Positions 7,505 through 14,570 of a DNA stretch of 17,962 nt are shown piece by piece. How positions within the stretch are numbered: position 1 is the first letter of the stretch; every line of letters begins with the position of its first letter. The stretch comes from CAYFUF01 sp964394795 (lineage in GTDB: Bacteria > Bacillota > Clostridia > Tissierellales > Peptoniphilaceae), in the NCBI GenBank assembly GCA_964394795.1, contig CAYMYX010000031.1, forward strand, positions 1 to 17,962, in the 5' to 3' direction. A program made the translations under genes and the position numbers. The notes under the pieces are model-generated. The model was not told where the DNA came from. It did no database searches and was given only the letters and a program-made list of their open reading frames with translations.

Positions 7505-7510
7505 AGTATA
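7505..7510 (-). promoter_or_regulatory. Candidate -10 element for alaS
   Basis: TATACT on the minus strand matches the sigma-A -10 consensus at five of six positions and lies about 50 bases before the alaS ATG. The -35 region at suitable spacing (TTTCTA) is weak. A small possible hairpin (AGTCAG with CTGATT) sits just upstream. Position and match make it plausible; there is no direct evidence. Confidence 0.35.
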
Positions 7511-7580
7511 ATCAGTTTTTCCTGACTTAGAAATGGCTACAGGAAAATTGGAACAAAAATCTCTTTAAACAATTACTGTA

Positions 7581-7589
7581 ATTCTATCA
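7581..7589 (-). promoter_or_regulatory. Candidate extended -10 element upstream of alaS
   Basis: The minus strand reads TGATAGAAT, an extended -10 (TGn followed by TAGAAT). No convincing -35 is visible. It overlaps the stop codon of the possible small ORF at 7587–7673. Transcription from here would give a 5' leader of about 120 bases for alaS. Confidence 0.3.
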
Positions 7590-7673
7590 CAAGTGCCCAT
7601 AAAGTAGAAAGGAACTTGATGGTGGTTGCCTTTGCTCCAGAGGGTGGTCGATAGATTTTTCTTTATACTGCAT
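7587..7673 (-). CDS. Possible small ORF or leader peptide (28 codons)
   Basis: ATG to TGA, 28 residues beginning MQYKEKSIDHPLEQRQPP, preceded by AGAAGGAG about 6 bases before the ATG. It lies between the leuS terminator hairpin and alaS. The peptide is hydrophilic with no signal or membrane segment, and it is not rich in Ala codons, so a classic alanine attenuator peptide is unlikely. I recognise no family. The good ribosome binding site is the only argument for translation, and it could be chance. Confidence 0.25.
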   Translation of the reverse strand: MQYKEKSIDHPLEQRQPPSSSFLLYGHL

Positions 7674-7696
7674 ATCGCACTCCTTCTAAAACTAAC

Positions 7697-7728
7697 ACTA
7701 TCCACTACCATTAGCGGCAGTGGATAGT
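7697..7728 (-). terminator. Terminator-like hairpin after leuS
   Basis: Arms at 7697–7709 and 7716–7728 form a 13-bp stem with a 6-base loop. In minus-strand RNA the stem is unbroken with one G-U pair; on the plus strand that position is an A·C mismatch, which argues that the minus-strand RNA is the functional one. It lies about 45 bases past the leuS stop and is followed by GTTAGTTTTAG, a modest T-rich run. Confidence 0.6.
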
Positions 7729-7774
7729 TATCGAATAGAATAATTTTAGATGTCGTATGATAAAACTCGTCAGA

Positions 7775-10195
7775 TCAACCAACAACAATATTCAAAATCT
7801 TTTCAGGGATATAGATAACCTTACGAACAGTTTTTCCATCCAAGTAGCGGGCAATGAGCTCGACTTTCTTGGCTGCTTCAACAATTTCGTCTTCGCTGGC
7901 ATCCGGGCTAATTTCCATCGTTGCTCTAACCTTGCCGTTAATCTGAACCGGCATTTCGATGGTGTCACCCTTTAGCTTGCTCTCGTCCCATGTTGGCCAA
8001 GTTGCATCATCAACAATGTGCCCCTCATAACCCAAGTTTTGCCACATCTCTTCTGTGATATGAGGTGCAACCGGATTTAGAAGAATCAGTATAGTTTCCA
8101 TTTCCTTGCGGTTAATCTCGTTCTTGTGCCTAATCTCATTGGACAAGGCCATCAATTGGGCAATCGCTGTGTTGAACTTCAATGACTCGTAGTCTTCGGT
8201 TACCTTCTTAATCGTTTGATTAAATAGGATTTCCAAATCTTCAGAGTAATTATCTCCGGGAACGACAATCTCCTGCAAGCGCCACAAGCGGTCCAAGAAG
8301 CGGCGGCAGCCTTGCAAGCCTTCATCCGTCCATGAGGCATCCATTTGGAAGTCACCGATAAACATCTCGTAGGTACGTAAGGTGTCAGCGCCGTAGTCTC
8401 TAACAATCTCATCAGGATTAATGACGTTACCTCTGGATTTTGACATCTTCTCCCCGTTAGGCCCAAGAATCATACCGTGGGATGTTCGTTTCTGATAAGG
8501 CTCTTTCGTGGAGACCTTGCCGATATCGTAGAGGAACTTGTGCCAGAAACGGGAGTAAAGCAAGTGGAGCGTGGTATGTTCCATGCCACCATTGTACCAA
8601 TCAACAGGTCCCCAATACTCCTCTGCCTCCTTGGAGACGAGAGTTTCATCATTGTGAGGGTCCATATAGCGAAGATAGTACCAAGATGAACCTGCCCATT
8701 GGGGCATCGTATCCGTTTCCCTTCTCGCTGGTCCGCCACACACTGGGCAAGATGTATTGACGAAGGAATCTATCTTAGCTAATGGGCTCTCCCCGTCATC
8801 GGAAGGTTCATAGTTTTCAACGTCAGGTAGATTAACCGGTAATTCTTCTTCGGCTACCGGATTCCAACCGTGCTCATCACACCAAACCATAGGGATCGGT
8901 TCGCCCCAATAGCGTTGGCGACTAAAGACCCAGTCTCTCAACTTGAAGTTCTTTTGCTTCTTACCAAGACCCTTTTCGCCTAGCCATTCAATCATCTTCT
9001 CGATAGCTTCCTTAACTGGTAAGCCATTGATTACTTCAGAATTAACGATAATACCCTCATCAGTATCGGTGTAGGGTTCGTCCTGGACGCTAACCTTGGA
9101 CCCCGAAACAACCTCGATAATTGGCATATTAAACTTTTTCGCAAACTCCCAGTCCCTGCTATCATGGGCAGGTACAGCCATGATGGCCCCTGTACCGTAA
9201 CTCATCAACACATAGTCGGAAATCCAGATGGGGATTTGCTCATTACTGGCTGGATTGATAGCCGTCAGACCGTCAATCTGTACACCGGATTTATCCTTGT
9301 TCAGCTCCCCTCTCTCAAAGTCTGACTTCATTTGAGCCGCTTGCTGATAAGCTTGGATATCGTTCATGTTATTGATACGGTCGGCATACTTCTCAATCAA
9401 GGGGTGCTCAGGAGCAATAACCATATAGGTTGCGCCGTAAAGGGTGTCTGGACGGGTTGTATAGACTGGCAAAGCATCATCTACTTCTGCCAATGCGAAG
9501 ATTACTTCTGCACCGTAAGAACGGCCGATCCAGTTTCTTTGTTGCTGCTTAATACGGGGCTGGTAATCCACCTCGTCTAAATCGTCGATGAGGCGGTCAG
9601 CATATACGGTTATCTTGAGCATCCACTGGTTTTTGACCTTGTGTTCAACAGGATTACCACAGCGCTCACAGTTCCCACCGACCACTTCTTCGTTCGCTAA
9701 TCCTATCTTGCAAGACGGACACCAGTTGATAGGAAATTCCTTCTTGTAAGCCATACCATTTTTAAATAACTGGATAAAAATCCATTGGGTCCACTTGTAG
9801 TAGTCAGGGTCGATTGTCTTCACTTCCCTGCTCCAATCGAAAGAGAAGCCTAAAGCGTTCAATTGGTCGGTGAAATGGGCAATATTCTCATTGGTAATCG
9901 ACGCAGGATGGACTTTATTCTTTATTGCATAGTTTTCTGCAGGTAAGCCAAAAGCATCAAAACCCATAGGATATAGGACATTGTAGCCTTGCATCCTTCT
10001 CTTCCTGGAAACGACGTCAAGGGCAGTGTATGGCCTTGGGTGGCCTACATGAAGGCCCTCTCCCGATGGGTAGGGGAACTCGACTAAGGCATAATATTTT
10101 TCTTTATTCGAATCGCTTTCGACATGGAAAGATTTGTTTTCTCGCCAATAATCCTGCCATTTTTGCTCGATCAATTTTGGATTATATTCGGTCAC
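7775..10195 (-). CDS. leuS: Leucyl-tRNA synthetase
   Basis: 806 residues from the chosen start, very close to the B. subtilis enzyme. It charges tRNA-Leu. The class I HIGH motif is HVGH (49–52) and KMSKS is at 583–587. A zinc-type knuckle pair is seen at Cys159/Cys162 with Cys176/Cys179, and another CxxC at 483–486. The CP1 editing domain has TTRPDT (246–251) and GTGAIMAVPAHDSRD (334–348), with the catalytic Asp at 345, so proofreading of norvaline/isoleucine should be intact. The longest frame starts at a TTG (10234). I chose GTG 10193–10195, which has AGAAAGGA 6 bases upstream and gives the family-typical N-terminus. An ATG at 10225 lacks a site. It follows asnS by 47 bases and precedes a terminator-like hairpin. 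Confidence 0.96.
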   Translation of the reverse strand: MTEYNPKLIEQKWQDYWRENKSFHVESDSNKEKYYALVEFPYPSGEGLHVGHPRPYTALDVVSRKRRMQGYNVLYPMGFDAFGLPAENYAIKNKVHPASITNENIAHFTDQLNALGFSFDWSREVKTIDPDYYKWTQWIFIQLFKNGMAYKKEFPINWCPSCKIGLANEEVVGGNCERCGNPVEHKVKNQWMLKITVYADRLIDDLDEVDYQPRIKQQQRNWIGRSYGAEVIFALAEVDDALPVYTTRPDTLYGATYMVIAPEHPLIEKYADRINNMNDIQAYQQAAQMKSDFERGELNKDKSGVQIDGLTAINPASNEQIPIWISDYVLMSYGTGAIMAVPAHDSRDWEFAKKFNMPIIEVVSGSKVSVQDEPYTDTDEGIIVNSEVINGLPVKEAIEKMIEWLGEKGLGKKQKNFKLRDWVFSRQRYWGEPIPMVWCDEHGWNPVAEEELPVNLPDVENYEPSDDGESPLAKIDSFVNTSCPVCGGPARRETDTMPQWAGSSWYYLRYMDPHNDETLVSKEAEEYWGPVDWYNGGMEHTTLHLLYSRFWHKFLYDIGKVSTKEPYQKRTSHGMILGPNGEKMSKSRGNVINPDEIVRDYGADTLRTYEMFIGDFQMDASWTDEGLQGCRRFLDRLWRLQEIVVPGDNYSEDLEILFNQTIKKVTEDYESLKFNTAIAQLMALSNEIRHKNEINRKEMETILILLNPVAPHITEEMWQNLGYEGHIVDDATWPTWDESKLKGDTIEMPVQINGKVRATMEISPDASEDEIVEAAKKVELIARYLDGKTVRKVIYIPEKILNIVVG

Positions 10196-10200
10196 GATGG

Positions 10201-10209
10201 ATCCTTTCT
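10201..10209 (-). promoter_or_regulatory. Ribosome binding site deciding the leuS start
   Basis: Minus-strand AGAAAGGAT ends 5 bases before the GTG at 10193–10195. The competing ATG at 10223–10225 and TTG at 10232–10234 have no purine-rich site at proper spacing, and both fall within a small inverted repeat. Confidence 0.6.
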
Positions 10210-10212
10210 TCA

Positions 10213-10241
10213 CTGAGTCGGTCATGAAGATCAAGACTCAG
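10213..10241 (-). other. Small inverted repeat between asnS and leuS
   Basis: CTGAGTC at 10213–10219 pairs with GACTCAG at 10235–10241, leaving a 15-base loop. It lies directly after the asnS stop and just upstream of the leuS ribosome binding site, and has no T-tract. It may be an RNA processing site or simply chance; seven pairs is not much. Confidence 0.3.
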
Positions 10242-10242
10242 A

Positions 10243-11622
10243 TTAATGCATAGAGTTAACTGTACGTGGATATGGGAGGACGTCTCTGATGTTTTGCATG
10301 CCGGTAATGTACATCACCATCCGCTCAAAGCCAAGACCAAAGCCGCCGTGTTTACATCCACCAAAACGGTTGAGGTCGATGTACCATTGGTAGTCGTCCT
10401 TGTTGATGCCTTTTTCATCCATCATCTTTTCAAGGATTTCAACTTGTTCCTCTCTCTGGGAACCGCCAATGAGCTCGCCAATGCCGGGGACTAACATGTC
10501 ACAACAGGCAACGGTTTTTCCATCTTCATTGAGCTTCATGTAGAAGGACTTGATTTCCTTTGGATAGTCGGTAACGAATAGAGGACCGTCCACCACTTCC
10601 TCAGTCAAGTAACGTTCATGCTCGGATTGAAGATCAGCACCCCAGCTTATCGGGTACTCAAATTTCTTATCCGCTTTCTCGAGAATTTCAATACACTCGG
10701 TATAGGTCATCCGCTTGAACTCGGAAGTTCTCACTTTATCCAGGCGCTCAAGGAGGCCTTTATCGATAAATTGGTTGAAAAATTCCATCTCTTCGGGCAA
10801 AGCTTCCATGATATGATTCAGCACATGCTTTACTAAATCTTCACCTAAGTCCATTACATCAGAAAGATCAGCAAAGGCTATCTCAGGTTCAATCATCCAG
10901 AATTCCGCTGCATGGCGAGTGGTGTTCGATTTCTCCGCTCGGAAAGTGGGACCAAAGGTGTAGACGTTTCTATGACTCATCGCGAAGGCTTCCACTTCCA
11001 ATTGGCCGGAAACGGTGAGATTTGCTTCAGAGCTGAAAAAATCCTTCTTATAATCCACATTGCCATCCTCGGTCATCGGTACCTTGTCCAAATCAAGTGT
11101 GGTAACTTGGAACATTTCTCCTGCACCTTCGGCATCTGATGCCGTGATGATAGGCGTATGAACATAGGTGAAGTTCCTGGAATGGAAGAAGTCATGAATA
11201 GCAAAAGCTATCTCAGATCTGGTCCGGAAAACCGCATTAAAGGTATTGGTCCTGGACCGTAGATGAGGATACTGGCGGAGGAACTCAAATGTTTGTCTCT
11301 TATTCTGCAGAGGATAGTCAGAGCTGGCTGCCCCGACGAGCTCAAGTGATTTCGCTTGGATCTCAAATGGTTGCTTCGAATTTGGCGTTAGCACCAACTT
11401 ACCTACCACCTCAATTGTCGAGGAAATTGGGAAATGGGAAGCTTCTTCATACTCCGGCAAATCCTTTTCGACAACCACCTGCACAGGTTTAAAGAAGGAA
11501 CCGTCATTCAGTTCAATAAAGCCTACATTCTTTGAAAAACGGGATTTCTTAATCCAACCTTGCAGTGTTACTTCTTGATCGGCGTAGCCTTCCGCATCCC
11601 GATAAAGACCTTTTAATAACAT
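10243..11622 (-). CDS. asnS: Asparaginyl-tRNA synthetase
   Basis: 459 residues, normal for bacterial AsnRS. It charges tRNA-Asn directly, so the organism need not depend only on the Asp-tRNA-Asn amidotransferase route. The N-terminal OB-fold anticodon-binding domain covers about residues 10–100 (VTLQGWIKKSRFSKNVGFIEL). The class IIb core includes motif 2 (PTFRAE at 225–230) followed by RHAAEFWMIEPE, which is the AsnRS rather than AspRS form, and motif 3 (GFGLGFERMVMYITG, about 427–441). The ATG at 11620–11622 is preceded by GAGGAGGA. The gene begins 20 bases after the rarA stop and is followed closely by leuS, so the three probably share a transcript. No T-box motif is seen in the short gap upstream. 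Confidence 0.96.
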   Translation of the reverse strand: MLLKGLYRDAEGYADQEVTLQGWIKKSRFSKNVGFIELNDGSFFKPVQVVVEKDLPEYEEASHFPISSTIEVVGKLVLTPNSKQPFEIQAKSLELVGAASSDYPLQNKRQTFEFLRQYPHLRSRTNTFNAVFRTRSEIAFAIHDFFHSRNFTYVHTPIITASDAEGAGEMFQVTTLDLDKVPMTEDGNVDYKKDFFSSEANLTVSGQLEVEAFAMSHRNVYTFGPTFRAEKSNTTRHAAEFWMIEPEIAFADLSDVMDLGEDLVKHVLNHIMEALPEEMEFFNQFIDKGLLERLDKVRTSEFKRMTYTECIEILEKADKKFEYPISWGADLQSEHERYLTEEVVDGPLFVTDYPKEIKSFYMKLNEDGKTVACCDMLVPGIGELIGGSQREEQVEILEKMMDEKGINKDDYQWYIDLNRFGGCKHGGFGLGFERMVMYITGMQNIRDVLPYPRTVNSMH

Positions 11623-11642
11623 CTAACTCCTCCTCTATTCGT

Positions 11643-12974
11643 CTATTCTTCTTTATTTTTTCCTTGGTCAAGCTGGTCCAAATAAGCTTTCAAATCCGCT
11701 TCCTGACCAATCTCTTTAGGTTCGTAAAACACTTCATTAATTATTGCATCTGGCAAATAATTTTGCAACACATAGGCACTGGGATAATTGTGAGGATATA
11801 GATATTCCTTCCCCCTCCCCAAACTTTCCGCTCCTGAGTAATGGGCATCCTTCAAGTGCAGTGGAATATCCGGATATTCGGATTGCTGAATGAAACTCAT
11901 TGCCTTGTCTATCGCAAGGTAGCTCGCATTGGACTTGGGACTGGATGCCAGATAGGTCGTCGTATGAGACAGGATAATTCGAGCCTCAGGCATACCAATC
12001 TTTGAGCAAGCGGTAAAACACGACGTAGCCATAACGAGGGCCATAGGATTAGCATTCCCAATATCCTCCGAAGCCAAGATGACCAGCCGTCTGGCGATAA
12101 ACAAGGGGTCCTCCCCGCCCGCCAGCATCCGAGCCAAGTAATACACCGCTGCATCCGGGTCTGATCCTCTTACCGACTTAATAAAGGCCGAAATGGTATT
12201 ATAATGCTCTTCCTCACCCTTATCGTAGCTGATGATTTTCTTTTGGCTGGAGTTTCGAATATCTTCCTCATCGATGTTAACTCTGCCGTCAATCTCTTCC
12301 CCGGATAGAACTGCAATTTCAAGGGAATTTAGGAATACACGGGCATCACCACCGGCTACCGTAACCAGACTATCGACCGCTGCTTCTGTCATCTCAACAC
12401 CGTAATCGCCCAGACCTTTCTCTTCATCCTCCAAAACTCGAGTCAAAAGCTTACGAAGGTCCTGGCTGGTAAGTCGGTGGAGCTCGACAACCTGAGCACG
12501 GGACAGCAAGGCTTTGTTCACTTCAAAGAAAGGATTTTCTGTTGTTGCGCCGATGAGGGTAATTGTTCCGTTTTCAACGTGAGGTAAAAGAGCATCCTGT
12601 TGAGCTTTGTTGAAACGGTGAATCTCATCGATGAAGAGGATGGTTCTGTCCCCCTCAAAGGCAAGGGAATCCTCAGCTTCCTTAATCAAATCACGGATAT
12701 CCTTGACTCCGCTAGTCACGGCGGAAATCTTACGGAAGATGCGATTCGTCGACTCTGCGATTACGCCGGCAAGCGTCGTCTTCCCCGTACCCGGAGGACC
12801 GAAGAAAATCAGGGAGGGCACGCGGTCTGCACGAATCAACCGATTTAAGGGTTTCCCCTCTCCGATGATCTCTTCGTGGCCAACAACCTCGCTCAACTTG
12901 CGAGGGCGCATCCGATCGGCTAACGGGGCTATCTTTTGTCTTTCCTTCTCTTTATTCATGCTAAAGAAGTCCAC
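11643..12974 (-). CDS. rarA: Replication-associated recombination protein RarA (MgsA) AAA+ ATPase
   Basis: 443 residues, within the RarA/MgsA/WRNIP1 family range. It is a clamp-loader-like AAA+ ATPase acting at stalled replication forks. The start region contains PLADRMRPRKLSEVVGH (17–33). Walker A is GPPGTGKTT (59–67), Walker B ILFIDEIH (112–119), and sensor 1 IGATTENPFF (141–150). The C-terminal half (ISAFIKSVRGSDPDAAVYYLARM and further) is the family's tetramerisation and MgsA C-terminal region, separating it from RuvB and DnaX. The start is a GTG at 12972–12974 with GAGGAGGT 4 bases upstream; the ATG five codons in is too far from that site. A terminator-like hairpin lies immediately upstream, so rarA may mark the start of a separate or attenuated transcript with asnS and leuS. 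Confidence 0.94.
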   Translation of the reverse strand: MDFFSMNKEKERQKIAPLADRMRPRKLSEVVGHEEIIGEGKPLNRLIRADRVPSLIFFGPPGTGKTTLAGVIAESTNRIFRKISAVTSGVKDIRDLIKEAEDSLAFEGDRTILFIDEIHRFNKAQQDALLPHVENGTITLIGATTENPFFEVNKALLSRAQVVELHRLTSQDLRKLLTRVLEDEEKGLGDYGVEMTEAAVDSLVTVAGGDARVFLNSLEIAVLSGEEIDGRVNIDEEDIRNSSQKKIISYDKGEEEHYNTISAFIKSVRGSDPDAAVYYLARMLAGGEDPLFIARRLVILASEDIGNANPMALVMATSCFTACSKIGMPEARIILSHTTTYLASSPKSNASYLAIDKAMSFIQQSEYPDIPLHLKDAHYSGAESLGRGKEYLYPHNYPSAYVLQNYLPDAIINEVFYEPKEIGQEADLKAYLDQLDQGKNKEE

Positions 12975-12978
12975 TGTT

Positions 12979-12986
12979 ACCTCCTC
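12979..12986 (-). promoter_or_regulatory. Ribosome binding site supporting the rarA GTG start
   Basis: Minus-strand GAGGAGGT, a near-perfect match to the 16S rRNA tail, 4 bases before GTG 12972–12974. It begins only about 10 bases after the upstream hairpin, so that hairpin could affect access to it. Confidence 0.7.
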
Positions 12987-12996
12987 ATTAATTACA

Positions 12997-13020
12997 AAAG
13001 CGGCCCGTAGGGACCGCTTT
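12997..13020 (-). terminator. Terminator-like hairpin after nrdR
   Basis: Arms 12997–13006 and 13011–13020 form a 10-bp GC-rich stem (core GCGG/CCGC) with a 4-base loop. The stem is complete in minus-strand RNA thanks to one G-U pair, whereas the plus strand has a mismatch there. The minus strand continues CTTTTGTAATTAA, a short T-run. It starts 13 bases after the nrdR stop. It fits an intrinsic terminator or attenuator at the end of the division block. Confidence 0.65.
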
Positions 13021-13033
13021 AATTACTGAAGTG

Positions 13034-13495
13034 TTACGAATTATCCTGATCTCGCAAGCTCTGCAATTCATCATAAAATTTATCCACGTCTTCAAATTCT
13101 CGATAGACCGAAGCAAACCTCACATAAGCAACTTGGTCAATCTCTTTCAGCTGGTCCATAACGAGTTCACCGATATAGGCTGTGGTAACCTCTTTTTGGT
13201 TTAGATGATTGAGCTCTTTTTCGATTGCATTGGTCGCTTCTTCCAGTCGTTGGACAGTGACCGGTCTCTTTTCGCAAGACCGTATCATGCCGTTGAGAAT
13301 CTTCCCCCTGTTAAAGGGTTCCCTCGTGTTGTCTTTCTTGACGACGACGAGAGCTTGATCCTCGTATCTCTCATAGGTAGTGAAGCGCTTATCGCATTTG
13401 ATACAGACTCGGCGTCTTCTTATCGCTTCATTGTCTTCCGTAGGTCGGGAGTCAATGACCTTGGTATCTAGAAATGAACAGTAGGGGCACTTCAT
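13034..13495 (-). CDS. nrdR: Transcriptional repressor NrdR
   Basis: 153 residues, the standard NrdR size. The N-terminal zinc ribbon uses Cys3, Cys6, Cys31 and Cys34 (MKCPYC and CIKCDKRF). The ATP-cone domain covers about 49–139 (ALVVVKKDNTREPFNRGKI). NrdR senses ATP/dATP and represses ribonucleotide reductase genes by binding NrdR boxes in their promoters. No ribonucleotide reductase gene is in this window. The ATG starts 3 bases after the ftsZ TAA and lacks a clear ribosome binding site (the upstream bases are the ftsZ C-terminal codons), so translation is probably coupled to ftsZ. A hairpin follows the stop. Confidence 0.95.
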   Translation of the reverse strand: MKCPYCSFLDTKVIDSRPTEDNEAIRRRRVCIKCDKRFTTYERYEDQALVVVKKDNTREPFNRGKILNGMIRSCEKRPVTVQRLEEATNAIEKELNHLNQKEVTTAYIGELVMDQLKEIDQVAYVRFASVYREFEDVDKFYDELQSLRDQDNS

Positions 13496-13498
13496 TAA

Positions 13499-14551
13499 TT
13501 ATCTGTACTTTCTTAGAAAGTCGGGGATGTCCATATCGTCATCTTCACGTTGGGTTTTCGCAGTTTGTACCGGTTCGTCCTTTGTGACGATCTTCTGATT
13601 GTCGAAACCTGTAGCAATAACGGTAATTTTCAGGTCATCCTTGAGGTTCTCATCAACGCCTGCACCAAAGATGATGTTGGCATCTTGGTCAACAGCTTCA
13701 CGAATTAATTCGAGGGCTTCGTTGACTTCGAATAGGCCAAGGTCAGCAGCAGCGATATTAACAAGTACTGCCTTTGCTCCTTCAATAGAAGTCTCTAGCA
13801 ATGGACTCTTAATGGCAGCTTTAGCCGCGTTAACAGCCCTATTTTCTCCATTAGCTGTGCCGATACCCATATGGGCAATACCTTGATCCTTCATGATGGA
13901 CTCAACGTCTGCAAAGTCTAGGTTTATGACAGCAGGAACAGCAATCAAATCAGAGATACCTTTGATACCATCCAAGAGTACTTGGTCGGCCATACCAAAG
14001 GCTTCCAACATGCTTGTGCGTTTCTCAGCAATTTGTAGAAGTCTGTCGTTAGGGATAACGATTAAGGTGTCTACCTTATCCTTTAATTTGTCGATTCCGG
14101 ATTCCGCTTGGTTTTGGCGCTTCCTACCTTCGAAACCGAAAGGCTTAGTTACCACGCCTACGGTAAGAATGTTCATCGCTCTTGCCGTCTCAGCAATGAC
14201 TGGTGCTGCACCTGTTCCGGTACCGCCACCCATACCTGCTGTGATGAAGACCATATCTGAGCCTTCAAGAAGCTCGGTGATTTCGTTCTTTGATTCTTCT
14301 GCAGCTTTTTCGCCAACTTCAGGGTTACCGCCTGAGCCAAGACCTCTGGTTAATTTTTGACCAATCTGCAACTTCTTGTCTGACTCAATCGCATCCAATA
14401 TCTGCTTATCGGTATTTAATGCGATAAATTCAACTCCTTGCAAACCACTCAATTTCATACGGTTAATAGCGTTGTTTCCGCCGCCACCTGCACCGATTAC
14501 CTTGATTTTCGCAAGGCCGTCATTGTTTAATTCCATTTCAAATGCACTCAT
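13499..14551 (-). CDS. ftsZ: Cell division protein FtsZ
   Basis: 350 residues. The tubulin-like GTPase polymerises into the Z ring at midcell. Visible motifs are the N-terminal IKVIGAGGGGNNAINRM (16–32), the tubulin signature GGGTGTGAAP (108–117), NDRLL (168–172) and the T7 loop NLDFADV (210–216) with catalytic Asp212 and Asp215. The globular core ends near residue 316. The disordered linker is only about 24 residues (317–340), and the C-terminal peptide DIPDFLRKYR matches the conserved site that binds membrane anchors such as FtsA or SepF. The T7 region reads VPAVINLDFADVES where most FtsZs have PGLIN, a mild divergence. AGGGGG lies 6–7 bases before the ATG. ftsQ ends 19 bases upstream and no ftsA lies between. 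Confidence 0.97.
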   Translation of the reverse strand: MSAFEMELNNDGLAKIKVIGAGGGGNNAINRMKLSGLQGVEFIALNTDKQILDAIESDKKLQIGQKLTRGLGSGGNPEVGEKAAEESKNEITELLEGSDMVFITAGMGGGTGTGAAPVIAETARAMNILTVGVVTKPFGFEGRKRQNQAESGIDKLKDKVDTLIVIPNDRLLQIAEKRTSMLEAFGMADQVLLDGIKGISDLIAVPAVINLDFADVESIMKDQGIAHMGIGTANGENRAVNAAKAAIKSPLLETSIEGAKAVLVNIAAADLGLFEVNEALELIREAVDQDANIIFGAGVDENLKDDLKITVIATGFDNQKIVTKDEPVQTAKTQREDDDMDIPDFLRKYR

Positions 14552-14570
14552 GCCGTCCCCCTGTTGTATT

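Noticed and set aside
7620..7665. Plus-strand AGGGTGGTCG followed by a T-run, resembling the T-box antiterminator segment
   Set aside because: Only the first seven or eight bases fit the consensus, no specifier stem is apparent, and no plus-strand gene lies downstream; on the minus strand the motif is absent.
12631..13029. 132-codon plus-strand open frame opposite rarA
   Set aside because: It lies antisense to the conserved Walker A/B region of RarA and runs into the nrdR terminator hairpin; it is a shadow frame.
13893..14360. 155-codon plus-strand open frame opposite ftsZ
   Set aside because: It mirrors the codons of a highly conserved FtsZ region and has low-complexity Ser/Pro/Ala composition; it has no convincing ribosome binding site or family.
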